The notes: generated from the sequence alone by a model not told the origin. A stretch of DNA of 64,000 bases from Curtobacterium sp. MCSS17_008 (GCF_003234185.1 NZ_QKSM01000001.1:124001-188000), one strand, 5' to 3'; shown: positions 36,390 through 48,385, numbered from the stretch's first letter. Numbers and translations: made by a program.

Positions 36390-36881
36390 GTGACCGAACC
36401 AGTCGACGTGCTCTGGACCGGGGAGAACGCTCCCGTCCACGCCCACCCCGGCGATGCCGGTGCCGACCTCGTCTCGACGGAGGCGTTCGTGCTGCAGCCC
36501 GGGGAACGCCGCCTCGTGGGCACCGGCCTGCGGATCGCCCTCCCCGAGGGGCACGTGGCGTTCGTCGTGCCGCGGAGCGGTCTCGCGGCGAAGCACGGCA
36601 TCACCATCGTGAACGCGCCCGGCACCGTCGACTCGGGCTACCGCGGCGAGGTGAAGGTCGCCCTGCTCAACACGGACGCGTCCGAGCCGTACGAGGTCCA
36701 CGTGGGCGACCGCATCGCGCAGGTGGTCGTCATGCCCGTGCCGCGCGTGTCGTACACCCGCGTCGACGCACTGCCGGAGAGCGTCCGCGGTGAGGGCGGG
36801 TTCGGCTCCTCGGGCTACGGTGACCGGGGCAGCGCCCTGTACGGCGCTGCCGACGACTTCCAGGAAGGACGGAACGCATGA
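36390..36881 (+). CDS. dut: dUTP diphosphatase
   Basis: Hydrolyses dUTP to dUMP, keeping uracil out of DNA and feeding dTMP synthesis. 163 aa, a normal trimeric dUTPase, with all five motifs: HPGDAGADL (I), PRSGLAAKHGI (II), NAPGTVDSGYRGEV (III), DRIAQVVVMPV (IV) and the Gly-rich GEGGFGSSGYG arm (V). The GTG at 36390 is preferred because of the -10 hexamer just before it. The stop overlaps the DUF3710 start (ATGA), so it heads a dut-DUF3710-DUF3159 operon. Confidence 0.96.
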   Translation: MTEPVDVLWTGENAPVHAHPGDAGADLVSTEAFVLQPGERRLVGTGLRIALPEGHVAFVVPRSGLAAKHGITIVNAPGTVDSGYRGEVKVALLNTDASEPYEVHVGDRIAQVVVMPVPRVSYTRVDALPESVRGEGGFGSSGYGDRGSALYGAADDFQEGRNA

Positions 36882-37600
36882 AGTTCGGTCGACGCAAGCG
36901 TGACGAGGTCGAGGTGGCGGCCGCCGTCGCCGACGACGCCGTCGTCGCGGAGACGACGCCGGAGGTCGACATCGCGACCGACGCCGACGCCGACCTCGAC
37001 GAGGTGGACGCGGTCGCACCCACGGACAAGTCGGCACCGGCCGACCGCGCCGACAACGGCCCGCACGACGAGACCGAGGCGAACCTCGTCCGGCCGTACG
37101 TCGACCTGGGCGGCGTGAAGGTCCTGCCCCGTGAGGGCCTGCACCTGCGCCTCGAGGTCGAGGAGGGCTCGCAGCGCGTCGTCGCCGTCGGGCTCGACTA
37201 CGACGAGTCGACGCTGCAGGTCCAGCCGTTCGCGGCACCGCGTTCGACCGGCCTCTGGCACGAGATCCGTGCGCAGATCGCGGACCAGATCGAGCGCCAG
37301 GGCGGTCGGGTGGACGAGGTCGACGGGCCCTTCGGCCCCGAGCTCCGCGCGCTGGTCCCGGTCGTCACCGACGGCTCCGGTTCGACCGACGGCGCCCGCG
37401 CCGCGCGCTTCATCGGCGTGGACGGACCGCGCTGGTTCCTGCGCGGCGTGATCGCCGGCAAGGCCGCCGAGCGCCCGGACGACGCCGCCGAGATCGAGGA
37501 GCTGTTCCGCAGCGTGGTGGTCGTGCGCGGCAACACGCCGATGCCGCCGCGCGACCTCATCCCGCTGCACATGCCGAAGTCGACGCAGTCCGCCGTCTGA
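36878..37600 (+). CDS. DUF3710 protein
   Basis: A 240-aa soluble protein conserved next to dut across actinobacteria; function unknown. The first ~65 residues are acidic and disordered (MKFGRRKRDEVEVAA onward). The DUF3710 domain follows, with YVDLGGVKVLPREGLHLRLE near 70-90, FAAPRSTGLWHEIR near 115, and a C-terminal VVVRGNTPMPPRDLIPLHMP. It overlaps dut by 4 nt, so translation is coupled, and is followed by DUF3159 43 bp later. Confidence 0.92.
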   Translation: MKFGRRKRDEVEVAAAVADDAVVAETTPEVDIATDADADLDEVDAVAPTDKSAPADRADNGPHDETEANLVRPYVDLGGVKVLPREGLHLRLEVEEGSQRVVAVGLDYDESTLQVQPFAAPRSTGLWHEIRAQIADQIERQGGRVDEVDGPFGPELRALVPVVTDGSGSTDGARAARFIGVDGPRWFLRGVIAGKAAERPDDAAEIEELFRSVVVVRGNTPMPPRDLIPLHMPKSTQSAV

Positions 37601-37632
37601 CACAGGCCCGACGACCACCCACTCGACACGGC

Positions 37633-37650
37633 CTGGAGGCACGGTGCCGG
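37633..37650. repeat. Half-arm of the dispersed repeat supplying a ribosome binding site
   Basis: CTGGAGGCACGGTGCCGG matches the left arm of the copy at 61081 from its second G on, but there is no right arm here. Its GGAGG is the only ribosome binding site for the GTG of the DUF3159 gene, which itself lies inside the arm. Confidence 0.65.
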
Positions 37651-38456
37651 ACCACGACGACACCCCGCGTCCCGCGGACCCGCACGGGGAGACCGCGGCG
37701 CAGTCCGGCGGGACGCCCTCGCGTCCGTCGGCGGCCGCGGGCCCGGACGACCCCGCTCCGTCGTTCTCCGCGCAGTTCCGCGCCGCCGTGCAGAACGCCG
37801 GCATCGCCCGGGTCGCGCCGGGGGAGACGCCGTCGGGTCGTGCCCTGCTCGGCGCGGTGGGCGGGGTCCGTGGCCTGTCCGAGTCGGTCCTGCCCGGGTT
37901 CGCCTTCCTGGTCGTCTACGCGATCACGAAGGAGCTCGTGCCGAGCGTCGTGATCCCGGTCGTCGTCGGCCTGGTGTTCGTCGTGCTGCGCCTGCTGCAG
38001 CGGCAGTCCCTCACGATGTCCTTCGCGGGCATCGCCGGGGTCGTCGTCTCCGCCGCCCTCGCCCTGCTCACCGGTCGGGCCGAGACGAACTTCATCCCGG
38101 GCATCGTCATCAACTCCGTCTGGCTCGTCGGCCTCCTGGTGACCCTGGCGGTCCGCTGGCCGCTCATCGGTGTCGTCGTGGGCTTCCTGCTCCCGCCGGA
38201 CGACGACGGCTCGCACGTCGACTGGCGCGCCGACCCGGCGAAGCGCCGCGTGCTCACGGTCGCGACGTGGGTCTGGGTCGGGCTCTTCGCACTCCGCCTG
38301 GCCGTCGAGGTCCCGCTGTACCTGACCGCGCAGATCGAGCTGCTCGCCGCCGTGAAGCTCGTGCTCGGCGTGCCGCTCTACGCCGCCGTGCTCTGGGTCA
38401 CGTGGCTGCTCGTGCGCACGGTGTTCGTGCGCCGGGAGGACGGCGCCGCGGTGTAG
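37644..38456 (+). CDS. DUF3159 membrane protein
   Basis: A 270-aa polytopic membrane protein with about six hydrophobic helices after a ~75-residue disordered Pro/Asp-rich tail. Family blocks include LGAVGGVRGLSESVLPGFAF near 72 and ETNFIPGIVINSVWLVGLL near 150. The role is unknown, though members resemble small intracellular-septation or transport-type proteins. The GTG at 37644 follows GGAGG by 4 nt; that site comes from a half-arm of the dispersed repeat. It is the last gene of the dut operon; its stop overlaps the acnA -10 hexamer. Confidence 0.88.
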   Translation: MPDHDDTPRPADPHGETAAQSGGTPSRPSAAAGPDDPAPSFSAQFRAAVQNAGIARVAPGETPSGRALLGAVGGVRGLSESVLPGFAFLVVYAITKELVPSVVIPVVVGLVFVVLRLLQRQSLTMSFAGIAGVVVSAALALLTGRAETNFIPGIVINSVWLVGLLVTLAVRWPLIGVVVGFLLPPDDDGSHVDWRADPAKRRVLTVATWVWVGLFALRLAVEVPLYLTAQIELLAAVKLVLGVPLYAAVLWVTWLLVRTVFVRREDGAAV

Positions 38457-38476
38457 GGTTGTCTCGACATCGAGAC
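38454..38476 (+). promoter_or_regulatory. acnA promoter with a perfect palindromic operator
   Basis: A -10 hexamer TAGGGT (38454-38459) is followed at once by the 16-bp perfect palindrome GTCTCGACATCGAGAC (38461-38476), which would cover the transcription start. This placement suits a repressor. The regulator is not identified. Confidence 0.55.
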
Positions 38477-38585
38477 AGTTTCCCGGACGCGTCCCCGACG
38501 TTCCGGGTTTAGGTTTGCCTTGCTGGTGGGACGGTCCACGGCCCGCGAGGATGAGGGCACACCGATCAACTCAGGAGGCGGCACA

Positions 38586-41423
<2,838 letters not shown>

Positions 41424-41457
41424 TCGACGTGGACACGGGTCGCTGACGCGACCGCCT

Positions 41458-41505
41458 GACGGACTGGAGGCCCGTGGCGACACCGCCACGGGCCTCCAGT
41501 CCGTC
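41458..41505. repeat. Dispersed GGAGGCnCG inverted repeat, copy 4 (acnA terminator)
   Basis: Perfect 22-bp arms beginning GACGGACTGGAGGCCCGTGG with loop ACAC, 34 bp past acnA. The dxs promoter hexamer TAGTGT follows at 41521-41526. Confidence 0.85.
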
Positions 41506-41554
41506 GTCCGGTCGCGCGGATAGTGTGGGGGCCTGCCCCACGAAAGGAGCGCCC

Positions 41555-43495
41555 GTGAGCCTGCTCAGCAGCATCACGTCGCCGCGCGACCTCAGGCGTC
41601 TGTCGGACGCGCAGATGACGGACCTCGCCGCCGAGATCCGTCGGTTCCTGGTCGCCGAGGTCGCGAAGACCGGTGGGCACCTGGGCCCCAACCTCGGTGT
41701 CGTCGAGCTGACGCTCGCCATGCACCGGGTCTTCGACTCCCCGCACGACCCGTTCGTGTTCGACACGGGGCACCAGTCCTACGTGCACAAGCTCGTCACG
41801 GGGCGGCAGGACTTCTCGCGACTGCGCGAGCGCGGGGGCCTCGCCGGCTACCCGCAACGGAGCGAGTCGGAGCACGACATCGTCGAGTCCTCGCACGCAT
41901 CCTCGTCGCTGTCCTGGGCGGACGGGATCTCCCGCGCCTTCCGTCGGACGGGGCAGGACGACCGCACGGTCGTCGCCGTGGTGGGCGACGGCGCCCTTAC
42001 CGGCGGTATGACGTGGGAGGCGCTCAACAACATCTCGGACACCAACGACCGCCGGCTCGTGATCGTCGTCAACGACAACGGTCGCTCGTACGCGCCGACG
42101 ATCGGGGGCATGGCACGCTTCCTCAGCTCGGTCCGGACCCGTCGTGAGTACCGTGCGTTGTTCGAGAAGTCGCAGGCCGTGGCGTCGCGGTTCGGAGCGC
42201 CGGGGCGCGCCTTCTACCGCGGGGTGCGGGGCGGGTTGCACGGGTTCCTGTCGCGCTTCACGAACAACGAGGCGCTGTACTCGAACCTCGACATCAAGTA
42301 CATCGGACCGGTCAACGGGCACGACCAGCGGGCGATGGAGGCGGCGCTCCGTCAGGCGAAGGCCTACGGCGCTCCGACGATCGTGCACGCGATCACCGAG
42401 AAGGGTCACGGGTTCGAGCCGGCGCTCCGGGACCAGGCGGACCAGTTCCACGCCGTCGGGCACATCGACCCCGAGACCGGGGAGTCGCTCGACGTGTCGG
42501 CGGGGCCGTCGTGGACGTCGGTGTTCGCCTCGGAGCTCGCGTCGGTGGGCTCCGAGGACGAGCGGATCGTGGCGATCACGGCGGCGATGCTCCGTCCGAC
42601 GGGGCTGCACCTGTTCCAGGAGCAGCACCCCGAGCGGGTGATCGACGTCGGGATCGCCGAGCAGCACGCCGTGACGACCGCAGCGGGGCTCGCGTACGGC
42701 GGGCTGCACCCGGTGGTCGCCCTGTACGCCACGTTCCTCAACCGCGCGTTCGACCAGGTGCTCATGGACGTGGCGCTGCACCGGGCGGGCGTGACGTTCG
42801 TCCTCGACCGAGCGGGCATCACCGGGCCCGACGGTCCCTCGCACCACGGCATGTGGGACCTCGCGCTGCTGCAGGTCGTGCCGGGCATCCGGATCGCCGC
42901 GCCGCGGGATGCGTCCACACTGCGCGAGGAGTTCCGCGAGGCCGTGGCAGTCGACGACGCGCCGACCGTGCTGCGGTGGTCGAAGGGGTCGGTGGGCCCG
43001 GACATCGCGGCGGAGCGGCGACTGGTCGACGGGGTGGACGTCCTCCGTTCCCCGTCGTCCGACCAGGAGCCCGACGTCCTGTTCGTGGCCGTCGGGTCGA
43101 TGGTGCCGGTCGCCCTGGAGGCGGCGTCGCTGCTCGAGGCGCAGGGGATCGGCGTCACGGTCGTCGACCCGCGGTGGGTCGTCCCGATCCCGGCCTCGCT
43201 CATCGACCTGTCACGCGACCACCGGCTCGTCATCACGATCGAGGACGGCGTGCGCGTCGGCGGGGTCGGGACGCGGCTGCGGCAGGACCTCCGCGCCGCG
43301 GGCGTCGACACCGGCGTGAACGAGCTCGGGCTGCCCGACCAGTTCATCGACCACGCGTCGCGCTCCGAGATCCTGGACGACGTCGGGCTCACGGCGCAAG
43401 CGATCGCGCGCGACGTCATCGACCAGGTCGTCGGCACGAAGCTGCCGCAGGCGAAGCCCGCCCGCGCCCGCGAGTCGGAGTCGGTGGACCGCTGA
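41555..43495 (+). CDS. dxs: 1-deoxy-D-xylulose-5-phosphate synthase
   Basis: First enzyme of the MEP isoprenoid pathway, joining pyruvate and glyceraldehyde 3-phosphate with thiamine diphosphate. 646 aa: N-terminal domain with KTGGHLGPNLGVVELT near 30 and the TPP/Mg motif GDGALTGGM, and a central transketolase-like domain with the catalytic Glu in DVGIAEQHAVT and the DRAGITGPDGPSHHGMWD block. The GTG at 41555 has AAAGGAG 6 nt upstream and a TAGTGT hexamer about 30 bp upstream. It is monocistronic; a 25-bp hairpin separates it from the convergent fadB-like gene. Confidence 0.96.
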   Translation: MSLLSSITSPRDLRRLSDAQMTDLAAEIRRFLVAEVAKTGGHLGPNLGVVELTLAMHRVFDSPHDPFVFDTGHQSYVHKLVTGRQDFSRLRERGGLAGYPQRSESEHDIVESSHASSSLSWADGISRAFRRTGQDDRTVVAVVGDGALTGGMTWEALNNISDTNDRRLVIVVNDNGRSYAPTIGGMARFLSSVRTRREYRALFEKSQAVASRFGAPGRAFYRGVRGGLHGFLSRFTNNEALYSNLDIKYIGPVNGHDQRAMEAALRQAKAYGAPTIVHAITEKGHGFEPALRDQADQFHAVGHIDPETGESLDVSAGPSWTSVFASELASVGSEDERIVAITAAMLRPTGLHLFQEQHPERVIDVGIAEQHAVTTAAGLAYGGLHPVVALYATFLNRAFDQVLMDVALHRAGVTFVLDRAGITGPDGPSHHGMWDLALLQVVPGIRIAAPRDASTLREEFREAVAVDDAPTVLRWSKGSVGPDIAAERRLVDGVDVLRSPSSDQEPDVLFVAVGSMVPVALEAASLLEAQGIGVTVVDPRWVVPIPASLIDLSRDHRLVITIEDGVRVGGVGTRLRQDLRAAGVDTGVNELGLPDQFIDHASRSEILDDVGLTAQAIARDVIDQVVGTKLPQAKPARARESESVDR

Positions 43496-43576
43496 CGCTG
43501 GTGCTGCGGCCGGTGCTCCACGCCCCTGCTGTGCGCGGCGGGCGGTCGCGCCGCCGCGTCCGCGGCCCGGAGGGAC

Positions 43577-43636
43577 GCGCCCCGTAGCGAACAACGCACC
43601 CCGGTACACCAGGGTGCGTTGTTCGCTACGGGGCGC
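43577..43636. terminator. Very long bidirectional hairpin between dxs and the fadB-like gene
   Basis: A perfect 25-bp stem, left arm 43577-43601 (contains GTAGCGAACAACGCACC), right arm 43612-43636, 10-nt loop. A second hairpin (GCGATGCCGC, 10-bp stem) adjoins at 43635-43656. The genes converge, so both can use it. Confidence 0.7.
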
Positions 43637-43661
43637 GATGCCGCTGGCGGCATCGCCGCGC

Positions 43662-45800
43662 CTAGCGCGAGGCGGGGCCGACGATCCTCGGCTCGTGGAA
43701 GGTGCGGCCGAAGACGCGCTCGGACGCGCCGCTGCGGTCGAGGTACGGGCTGATGCCGCCGGCCTGGAACGGGTACCCCGCGCCGAGGATCAGACCGAGA
43801 TCGATCTCCTCGACGTGCTCGACCACGCGGTCCTCGAGCATCCGGTGCACCTCGTCGGCCAGTGCGTCCTCGAACCGCTGCTGCATCGTCGCCGCGTCCA
43901 CCGGTGCGGCGTCCTTCTTCGACGGCGCGACGAGCTTCACGGCGGCCGGGTCGTAGCCGGTCGCGTTGCCCTTCTTGTCGCGGGTCAGGATCTTCCCGTG
44001 CTCCGCGAGGCGCTTCAGCCCGTCGCCGGGGTAGAAGCGCTCCGGCCACGCAGCGTGGTGCGAATCGAGGACGTGGGCACCGACCGGCAGACCGACGAGC
44101 TCGAGCAGCTCGAACGGGGACATCGGCAGGCCGAGCGGTGCCGCGCCCTCGGCGACCGTCTCGAACGAGGTGCCCTGCTCGACACCGCGCATCGCCTCGC
44201 CGAGCACCCGCGCGAGCACGCGGTTGACGACGAAGCCCGGCTGGTCGGCGGTGACGATCGCGGTCTTCTTCAGCGTCTTCGCGACGGCGAGGGCGGTCGC
44301 GACCGTCTCGTCCGAGGTCTGCTCGGTGCGGACCACCTCGAGCAGCGGCATCACCGCGACCGGGTTGAAGAAGTGGAACCCGACGAGGCGCGACGGGTCG
44401 GACAGCACGGAACCCATCTCGGTCACGGAGAGCGACGACGTGTTCGTCGCGAGGATCGCGTCCGGGGCGATGACCTGCTCGATCTTGCGGAGGACGTCCT
44501 GCTTGACGCTCATCTCCTCGAACACGGCCTCGATCACCCAGTCGGCGTCCGCGAACGCGTCGTAGGAGACGGATCCGCTGACGAGCGCCGTGATGCGGTT
44601 GGCGTCGTCGGGGGAGAGCCGGCCCTTCTCGCGGAGCTTCTCGACCTCGCCGGCGATGCGCGCGACGCCGGCGTCCACCCGGGCCTGGTCGACGTCGGTG
44701 ATCACGACCGGCACGCCGAGGCGTCGCGCGAACAGCAGCGCGAACTGCGACGCCATGAGCCCGGCGCCGAGGACGCCGACCTTCGTGATCTTCCTCGCCT
44801 CGACGCCCTCGGGAGCACCGACGGGCTTCTTGGCGCGCTTCTGCACCAGGTCGAACGCGTACATCGACGCCGCGAACTGGTCGCCCGCGAGCAGGTCGGC
44901 CAGGGCGTCGTCCTCGCCGGCGAAGCGCTCGTCGAGCGAACCCGACTTCGCGGCGGCCACCAGGTCGAGTGCCCGGAAGGGCGACTTCGGGACGGTGCCG
45001 ATCTTCGACGCGACCTGCTGACGGGCCACCTTGACGACCGTGCCCCACGCGGCCTTCTCGAGCATGCCCGGCTCGTTCTTGCGGAGGACCTTGGTGCGGC
45101 CGGCGACGACGCCGTCGGCCCAGGCGACGGCAGAGGGCAGGAACGTCACCGACGGGATGAGCGCGTCGCCGATGCCGAGTTCGACGGCGGCCTTCCCGTC
45201 CATGAGCCGGTTGTTCTTGAGCGGGTTCTCCACGATGACGCGGAGCGCCTTCTCCGGGCCGATCAGGCGGGGGAGCAGCGTGGCACCACCCCAGCCGGGG
45301 ATGATGCCGAGGAAGACCTCGGGCAGCCCGATGCCCTGCGCTGCCGACGAGAAGACGCGGTAGGTGCAGTGCAGTGCGATCTCGAGTCCGCCGCCGAGCG
45401 CGATGCCGTTCACGAAGGCGAACGACGGCACGCCGAGGTCGGACAGTTTGCGGAGCGTCGCGTGACCGAGCACGCCGAGCTCGTGGGCGACCTCGCGCGA
45501 GGGGAGCGCCGCCGCCTGCGACAGGTCCGCCCCGGCGGCGAAGCAGTACTCCTTGCCGGTGATCGCCACGGCCTGGATGCTGCCGGCGGCGGCCTCGGCA
45601 CGCAGGGTGTCGAGCACGTCGGACAGCTCGCGCATGCTGCGCGGGCCGAGGGTCGACGGGCGCTTGTAGTCCTTGCCGTTGTCGAGCGTGACGAGTGCGA
45701 GCGTGCCACCGGACGGCAGCCCGACGTGCTTGACGTACGAGTGGGTGACGACCTCGTCGGCGCTGAGCTCCGTCAGCTGGTCGATCGGGGTGGTGGTCAT
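43662..45800 (-). CDS. fadB: Fatty-acid oxidation multifunctional protein (enoyl-CoA hydratase / 3-hydroxyacyl-CoA dehydrogenase)
   Basis: Catalyses the middle two steps of beta-oxidation. 712 aa: an N-terminal crotonase domain (GKEYCFAAGADLSQ near 80, VNGIALGGGLEIALHC near 120, GLPEVFLGIIPGWGG near 150), then a 3-hydroxyacyl-CoA dehydrogenase NAD domain (VGVLGAGLMASQ near 345, ATNTSSLSVTEM near 450, VGFHFFNPVAVMPL), and two C-terminal 3HCDH domains. It starts 2 bp after the thiolase stop, so the two are one operon and probably one trifunctional complex. Confidence 0.92.
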   Translation of the reverse strand: MTTTPIDQLTELSADEVVTHSYVKHVGLPSGGTLALVTLDNGKDYKRPSTLGPRSMRELSDVLDTLRAEAAAGSIQAVAITGKEYCFAAGADLSQAAALPSREVAHELGVLGHATLRKLSDLGVPSFAFVNGIALGGGLEIALHCTYRVFSSAAQGIGLPEVFLGIIPGWGGATLLPRLIGPEKALRVIVENPLKNNRLMDGKAAVELGIGDALIPSVTFLPSAVAWADGVVAGRTKVLRKNEPGMLEKAAWGTVVKVARQQVASKIGTVPKSPFRALDLVAAAKSGSLDERFAGEDDALADLLAGDQFAASMYAFDLVQKRAKKPVGAPEGVEARKITKVGVLGAGLMASQFALLFARRLGVPVVITDVDQARVDAGVARIAGEVEKLREKGRLSPDDANRITALVSGSVSYDAFADADWVIEAVFEEMSVKQDVLRKIEQVIAPDAILATNTSSLSVTEMGSVLSDPSRLVGFHFFNPVAVMPLLEVVRTEQTSDETVATALAVAKTLKKTAIVTADQPGFVVNRVLARVLGEAMRGVEQGTSFETVAEGAAPLGLPMSPFELLELVGLPVGAHVLDSHHAAWPERFYPGDGLKRLAEHGKILTRDKKGNATGYDPAAVKLVAPSKKDAAPVDAATMQQRFEDALADEVHRMLEDRVVEHVEEIDLGLILGAGYPFQAGGISPYLDRSGASERVFGRTFHEPRIVGPASR

Positions 45801-45802
45801 CG

Positions 45803-47014
45803 TCAGGCCGCCTTCCGTGCCGCGCTCTTGCTGAAGTTCGGGTTCTCCCAGATGACGGTGCCACCCTGGCCGAGGCCGATGCACATCGTGGTGATTCCGT
45901 ACCGGACGTCCGGGCGCTCGGCGAACTGCGTCGCGAGCTGGTTCATCAGTCGGACACCGCTCGACGCGAGGGGGTGCCCGACGGCGATCGCGCCACCCCA
46001 GGCGTTGACGTTCGGGGAGTCCTGCGCGATGCCGTAGTTGTCGAGGAACGCGAGCACCTGCACGGCGAACGCCTCGTTGATCTCGAACAGGCCGATGTCG
46101 TCGATCGACAGCCCCGCCTTGCGGAGGGCCTTGTCGGTGGCCGGGACGGGGCCGACCCCCATCACCTCGGGCTCGACGCCCGCGAAGGCGAACGAGACCA
46201 TGCGCATCTTCGTCGTCAGCCCGTGCTGCTTCGCGCCCTCCTCGGACGCGATGAGGCTCATCGTCGCGCCGTCGTTCAGGCCGGCGGCGTTGCCGGCGGT
46301 GACCCGGCCGTGGGGCCGGAACGGCGTCTTCAACGCGGCCAGCGCCTCCAGGGTGGTGCCCGGACGCGGCGGCTCGTCCTTCGTGACGATGTCCCAGCCC
46401 TCCCCGGTGTTCACCTCGACGGGGATGACGTCTGGCTGCAGCTTGCCTGCCGCCCACGCGGCGGCGTAGCGCTGCTGCGACTGGACGGCGAAGGCGTCGG
46501 TGCGGTCCTTCGTGATCGCCGGGAAGCGGTCGTGCAGGCGCTCGGCCGTGCTGCCCATGACGAGTGCGTCGCTCGAGACCATGCGCTCGGCGATGAACCG
46601 CGGGTTCGGGTCGGCGTTGAAGCCCATCGGGTGGCGCCCCATGTGCTCGACACCACCGGCGATCGCGACGTCAGCGGCGCCGAAGGCGATGGCGCCTGCG
46701 AGGGTCGTGACGCTCGTCATCGCGCCGGCGCACATGCGGTCGATGGCGTAGCCGGGGACCGACTTCGGCAGGCCGGCGAGCATGCCGACCGTGCGGCCGA
46801 GGGTCAGGCCCTGGTCGCCCTGCTGGGTGGTGGCGGCCACGGCGACGTCGTCGACCGCCGCGCCGTCGAGCTGGCTGTTCCGGTCGAGCAGGCCGCGCAT
46901 GGCGTGGACCGCGAGGTCGTCCGCACGGGTCTTCCAGAACACCCCCTTCTCACCGGCTCGTCCGAACGGGGTGCGCACCCCGTCCACGAACACGACGTCT
47001 GATGCCTTGGGCAA
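45803..47014 (-). CDS. fadA: Acetyl-CoA C-acyltransferase (thiolase)
   Basis: Cleaves 3-ketoacyl-CoA to acetyl-CoA and a shortened acyl-CoA, the last step of beta-oxidation. 403 aa with the acylated Cys in IDRMCAGAMTS near 90, NEAFAVQVLA near 325, the His in AWGGAIAVGHPLASSG near 352 and the second active Cys in TMCIGLGQGG near 386. The start is a TTG at 47014; GGAGG lies 6 nt upstream and is part of a lone half-arm of the dispersed repeat. A TAGCGT hexamer lies at 47095-47100. It is coupled to the fadB-like gene. Confidence 0.94.
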   Translation of the reverse strand: MPKASDVVFVDGVRTPFGRAGEKGVFWKTRADDLAVHAMRGLLDRNSQLDGAAVDDVAVAATTQQGDQGLTLGRTVGMLAGLPKSVPGYAIDRMCAGAMTSVTTLAGAIAFGAADVAIAGGVEHMGRHPMGFNADPNPRFIAERMVSSDALVMGSTAERLHDRFPAITKDRTDAFAVQSQQRYAAAWAAGKLQPDVIPVEVNTGEGWDIVTKDEPPRPGTTLEALAALKTPFRPHGRVTAGNAAGLNDGATMSLIASEEGAKQHGLTTKMRMVSFAFAGVEPEVMGVGPVPATDKALRKAGLSIDDIGLFEINEAFAVQVLAFLDNYGIAQDSPNVNAWGGAIAVGHPLASSGVRLMNQLATQFAERPDVRYGITTMCIGLGQGGTVIWENPNFSKSAARKAA

Positions 47015-47140
47015 TCCGGGCCTCCAGATCCTCTTCGATCGAGCCGGGGCACGTTCCGCCCCGACCGGCCGGGCCGAGCCCGGCGACGGTACCGACGCTA
47101 TGCCCGCAGCCTGGGCGGACGCATGCCGGTTGGGGTGTTC

Positions 47141-48385
47141 CTACGAGCCGGTGTTGCTCTCGGCAGCAGGCTGCTGTGCGGCCTCGACAAAGGCGTGCGC
47201 GATGATCGACGCAGTCTCCTCGACCTGCCACGGGCGGGCGTCGTGCGAGGCGAGCGCCGCACCGACGGTCTCGGTCGCGATCGGCGTCGGCGGCTCCCAG
47301 GAGACGACCCGCAGGGTGTCCGGCGTGAGCAGGTTCTCGACGGGCAGGTCGAGCTCCTCGGCGCGGGTGACCACGGCGGCCCGAGCGGCCTTGTAGCGCC
47401 GGTCGGCCTCCGGGTTCCGGTCCGCCCAGGCGCGGGGCGGCGGCAGCGTGGCCTCGCCGGTGCCGCGGAGTCTCGGCAGGTCCTCGGTCGTGCGGCCTTC
47501 CTCGACGGCGGCCCACCACCGGTCGAGTTCGGACCGGCTGGCCCGCCCGGTGAACGCCTTGACCGCGCTCAGCTCGGCCTTCGACGTCGGGTTGGCGGCC
47601 GCTGCGGCGACGATCGCGGAGTCCGGGATGACGCGGCCGGGTGCGGTGTCGACCTCGCGGGCGTAGGCGTCGCGGGCGAGCCAGAGCGACCGTGCGATCG
47701 CCAGTGCGCGGGCGCCGCGGAGCGCGTGCATGCCGGACAGGCGGCGCCACGGCTCGGCCTTGGGCGGTTTCGGTGCCCGCGTCAGGACGGCGGCGAACTC
47801 CTCGGCGGCGATCCGGGACTTGCCTGCGGCGTCGAGCACGGCGGCCAGGGCGTCGCGCAGGTCCGGCAGGAGTTCGACGTCGAGCGCCGCGTACACGAGC
47901 CATGCCTGGGGCAGCGGACGCGTCGACCAGTCGGCGGCGGAGTGTGCCTTCGCGAGCGTGATGCCGAGCAGCTGCTCGACGACCGCGCCGAGGCCGACGC
48001 GGGGGAACCCCGCGATGCGGGCGCCGAGCTCGGTGTCGAAGATCCGGGTCGGGACGAGACCGACCTCCTGCAGGCACGGCAGGTCCTGCGACGCGGCGTG
48101 GAACAGCCACTCCTCGTCGACGATCGCCTGCTGCAGCGCGGTGAAGTCGCCGATCGCGATCGGGTCGAACAGGAAGGCTCCGGCACCGCGACGGAAGACC
48201 TGGATCAGGTAGGCCCGCTGCGAGTACCGGTAGCCGCTCGCGCGTTCGGCGTCGACCGCGACCGGTCCGTGTCCGGCGGCGATCGCGGCGACGGCCTGCA
48301 GGTACTCGTCGCGGTCCTCGATCACGTGGACGGCGGCGTGCGCGTCCTCGAAGGCGGGGTCGGCCGGGCCGGCGGGGTCGGTCAC
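47141..48385 (-). CDS. rnd: Ribonuclease D-like 3'-5' exonuclease with HRDC domain
   Basis: Probable RNA 3'-end exonuclease of the DEDD superfamily. 414 aa: the exonuclease domain starts with VAVDAERASGYRYSQRAYLI near 42 (DxE motif), HAASQDLPCL near 90 (second Asp), and QAWLVYAALDVELLPDL near 165 (DEDDy Tyr/Asp). An HRDC helical domain follows around 205-290 (AIARSLWLARDAYAREVDTA), with a further ~115-residue C-terminal helical part. The GTG start overlaps the DUF3000 stop by 4 nt, the usual actinobacterial pairing. Confidence 0.9.
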   Translation of the reverse strand: MTDPAGPADPAFEDAHAAVHVIEDRDEYLQAVAAIAAGHGPVAVDAERASGYRYSQRAYLIQVFRRGAGAFLFDPIAIGDFTALQQAIVDEEWLFHAASQDLPCLQEVGLVPTRIFDTELGARIAGFPRVGLGAVVEQLLGITLAKAHSAADWSTRPLPQAWLVYAALDVELLPDLRDALAAVLDAAGKSRIAAEEFAAVLTRAPKPPKAEPWRRLSGMHALRGARALAIARSLWLARDAYAREVDTAPGRVIPDSAIVAAAAANPTSKAELSAVKAFTGRASRSELDRWWAAVEEGRTTEDLPRLRGTGEATLPPPRAWADRNPEADRRYKAARAAVVTRAEELDLPVENLLTPDTLRVVSWEPPTPIATETVGAALASHDARPWQVEETASIIAHAFVEAAQQPAAESNTGS

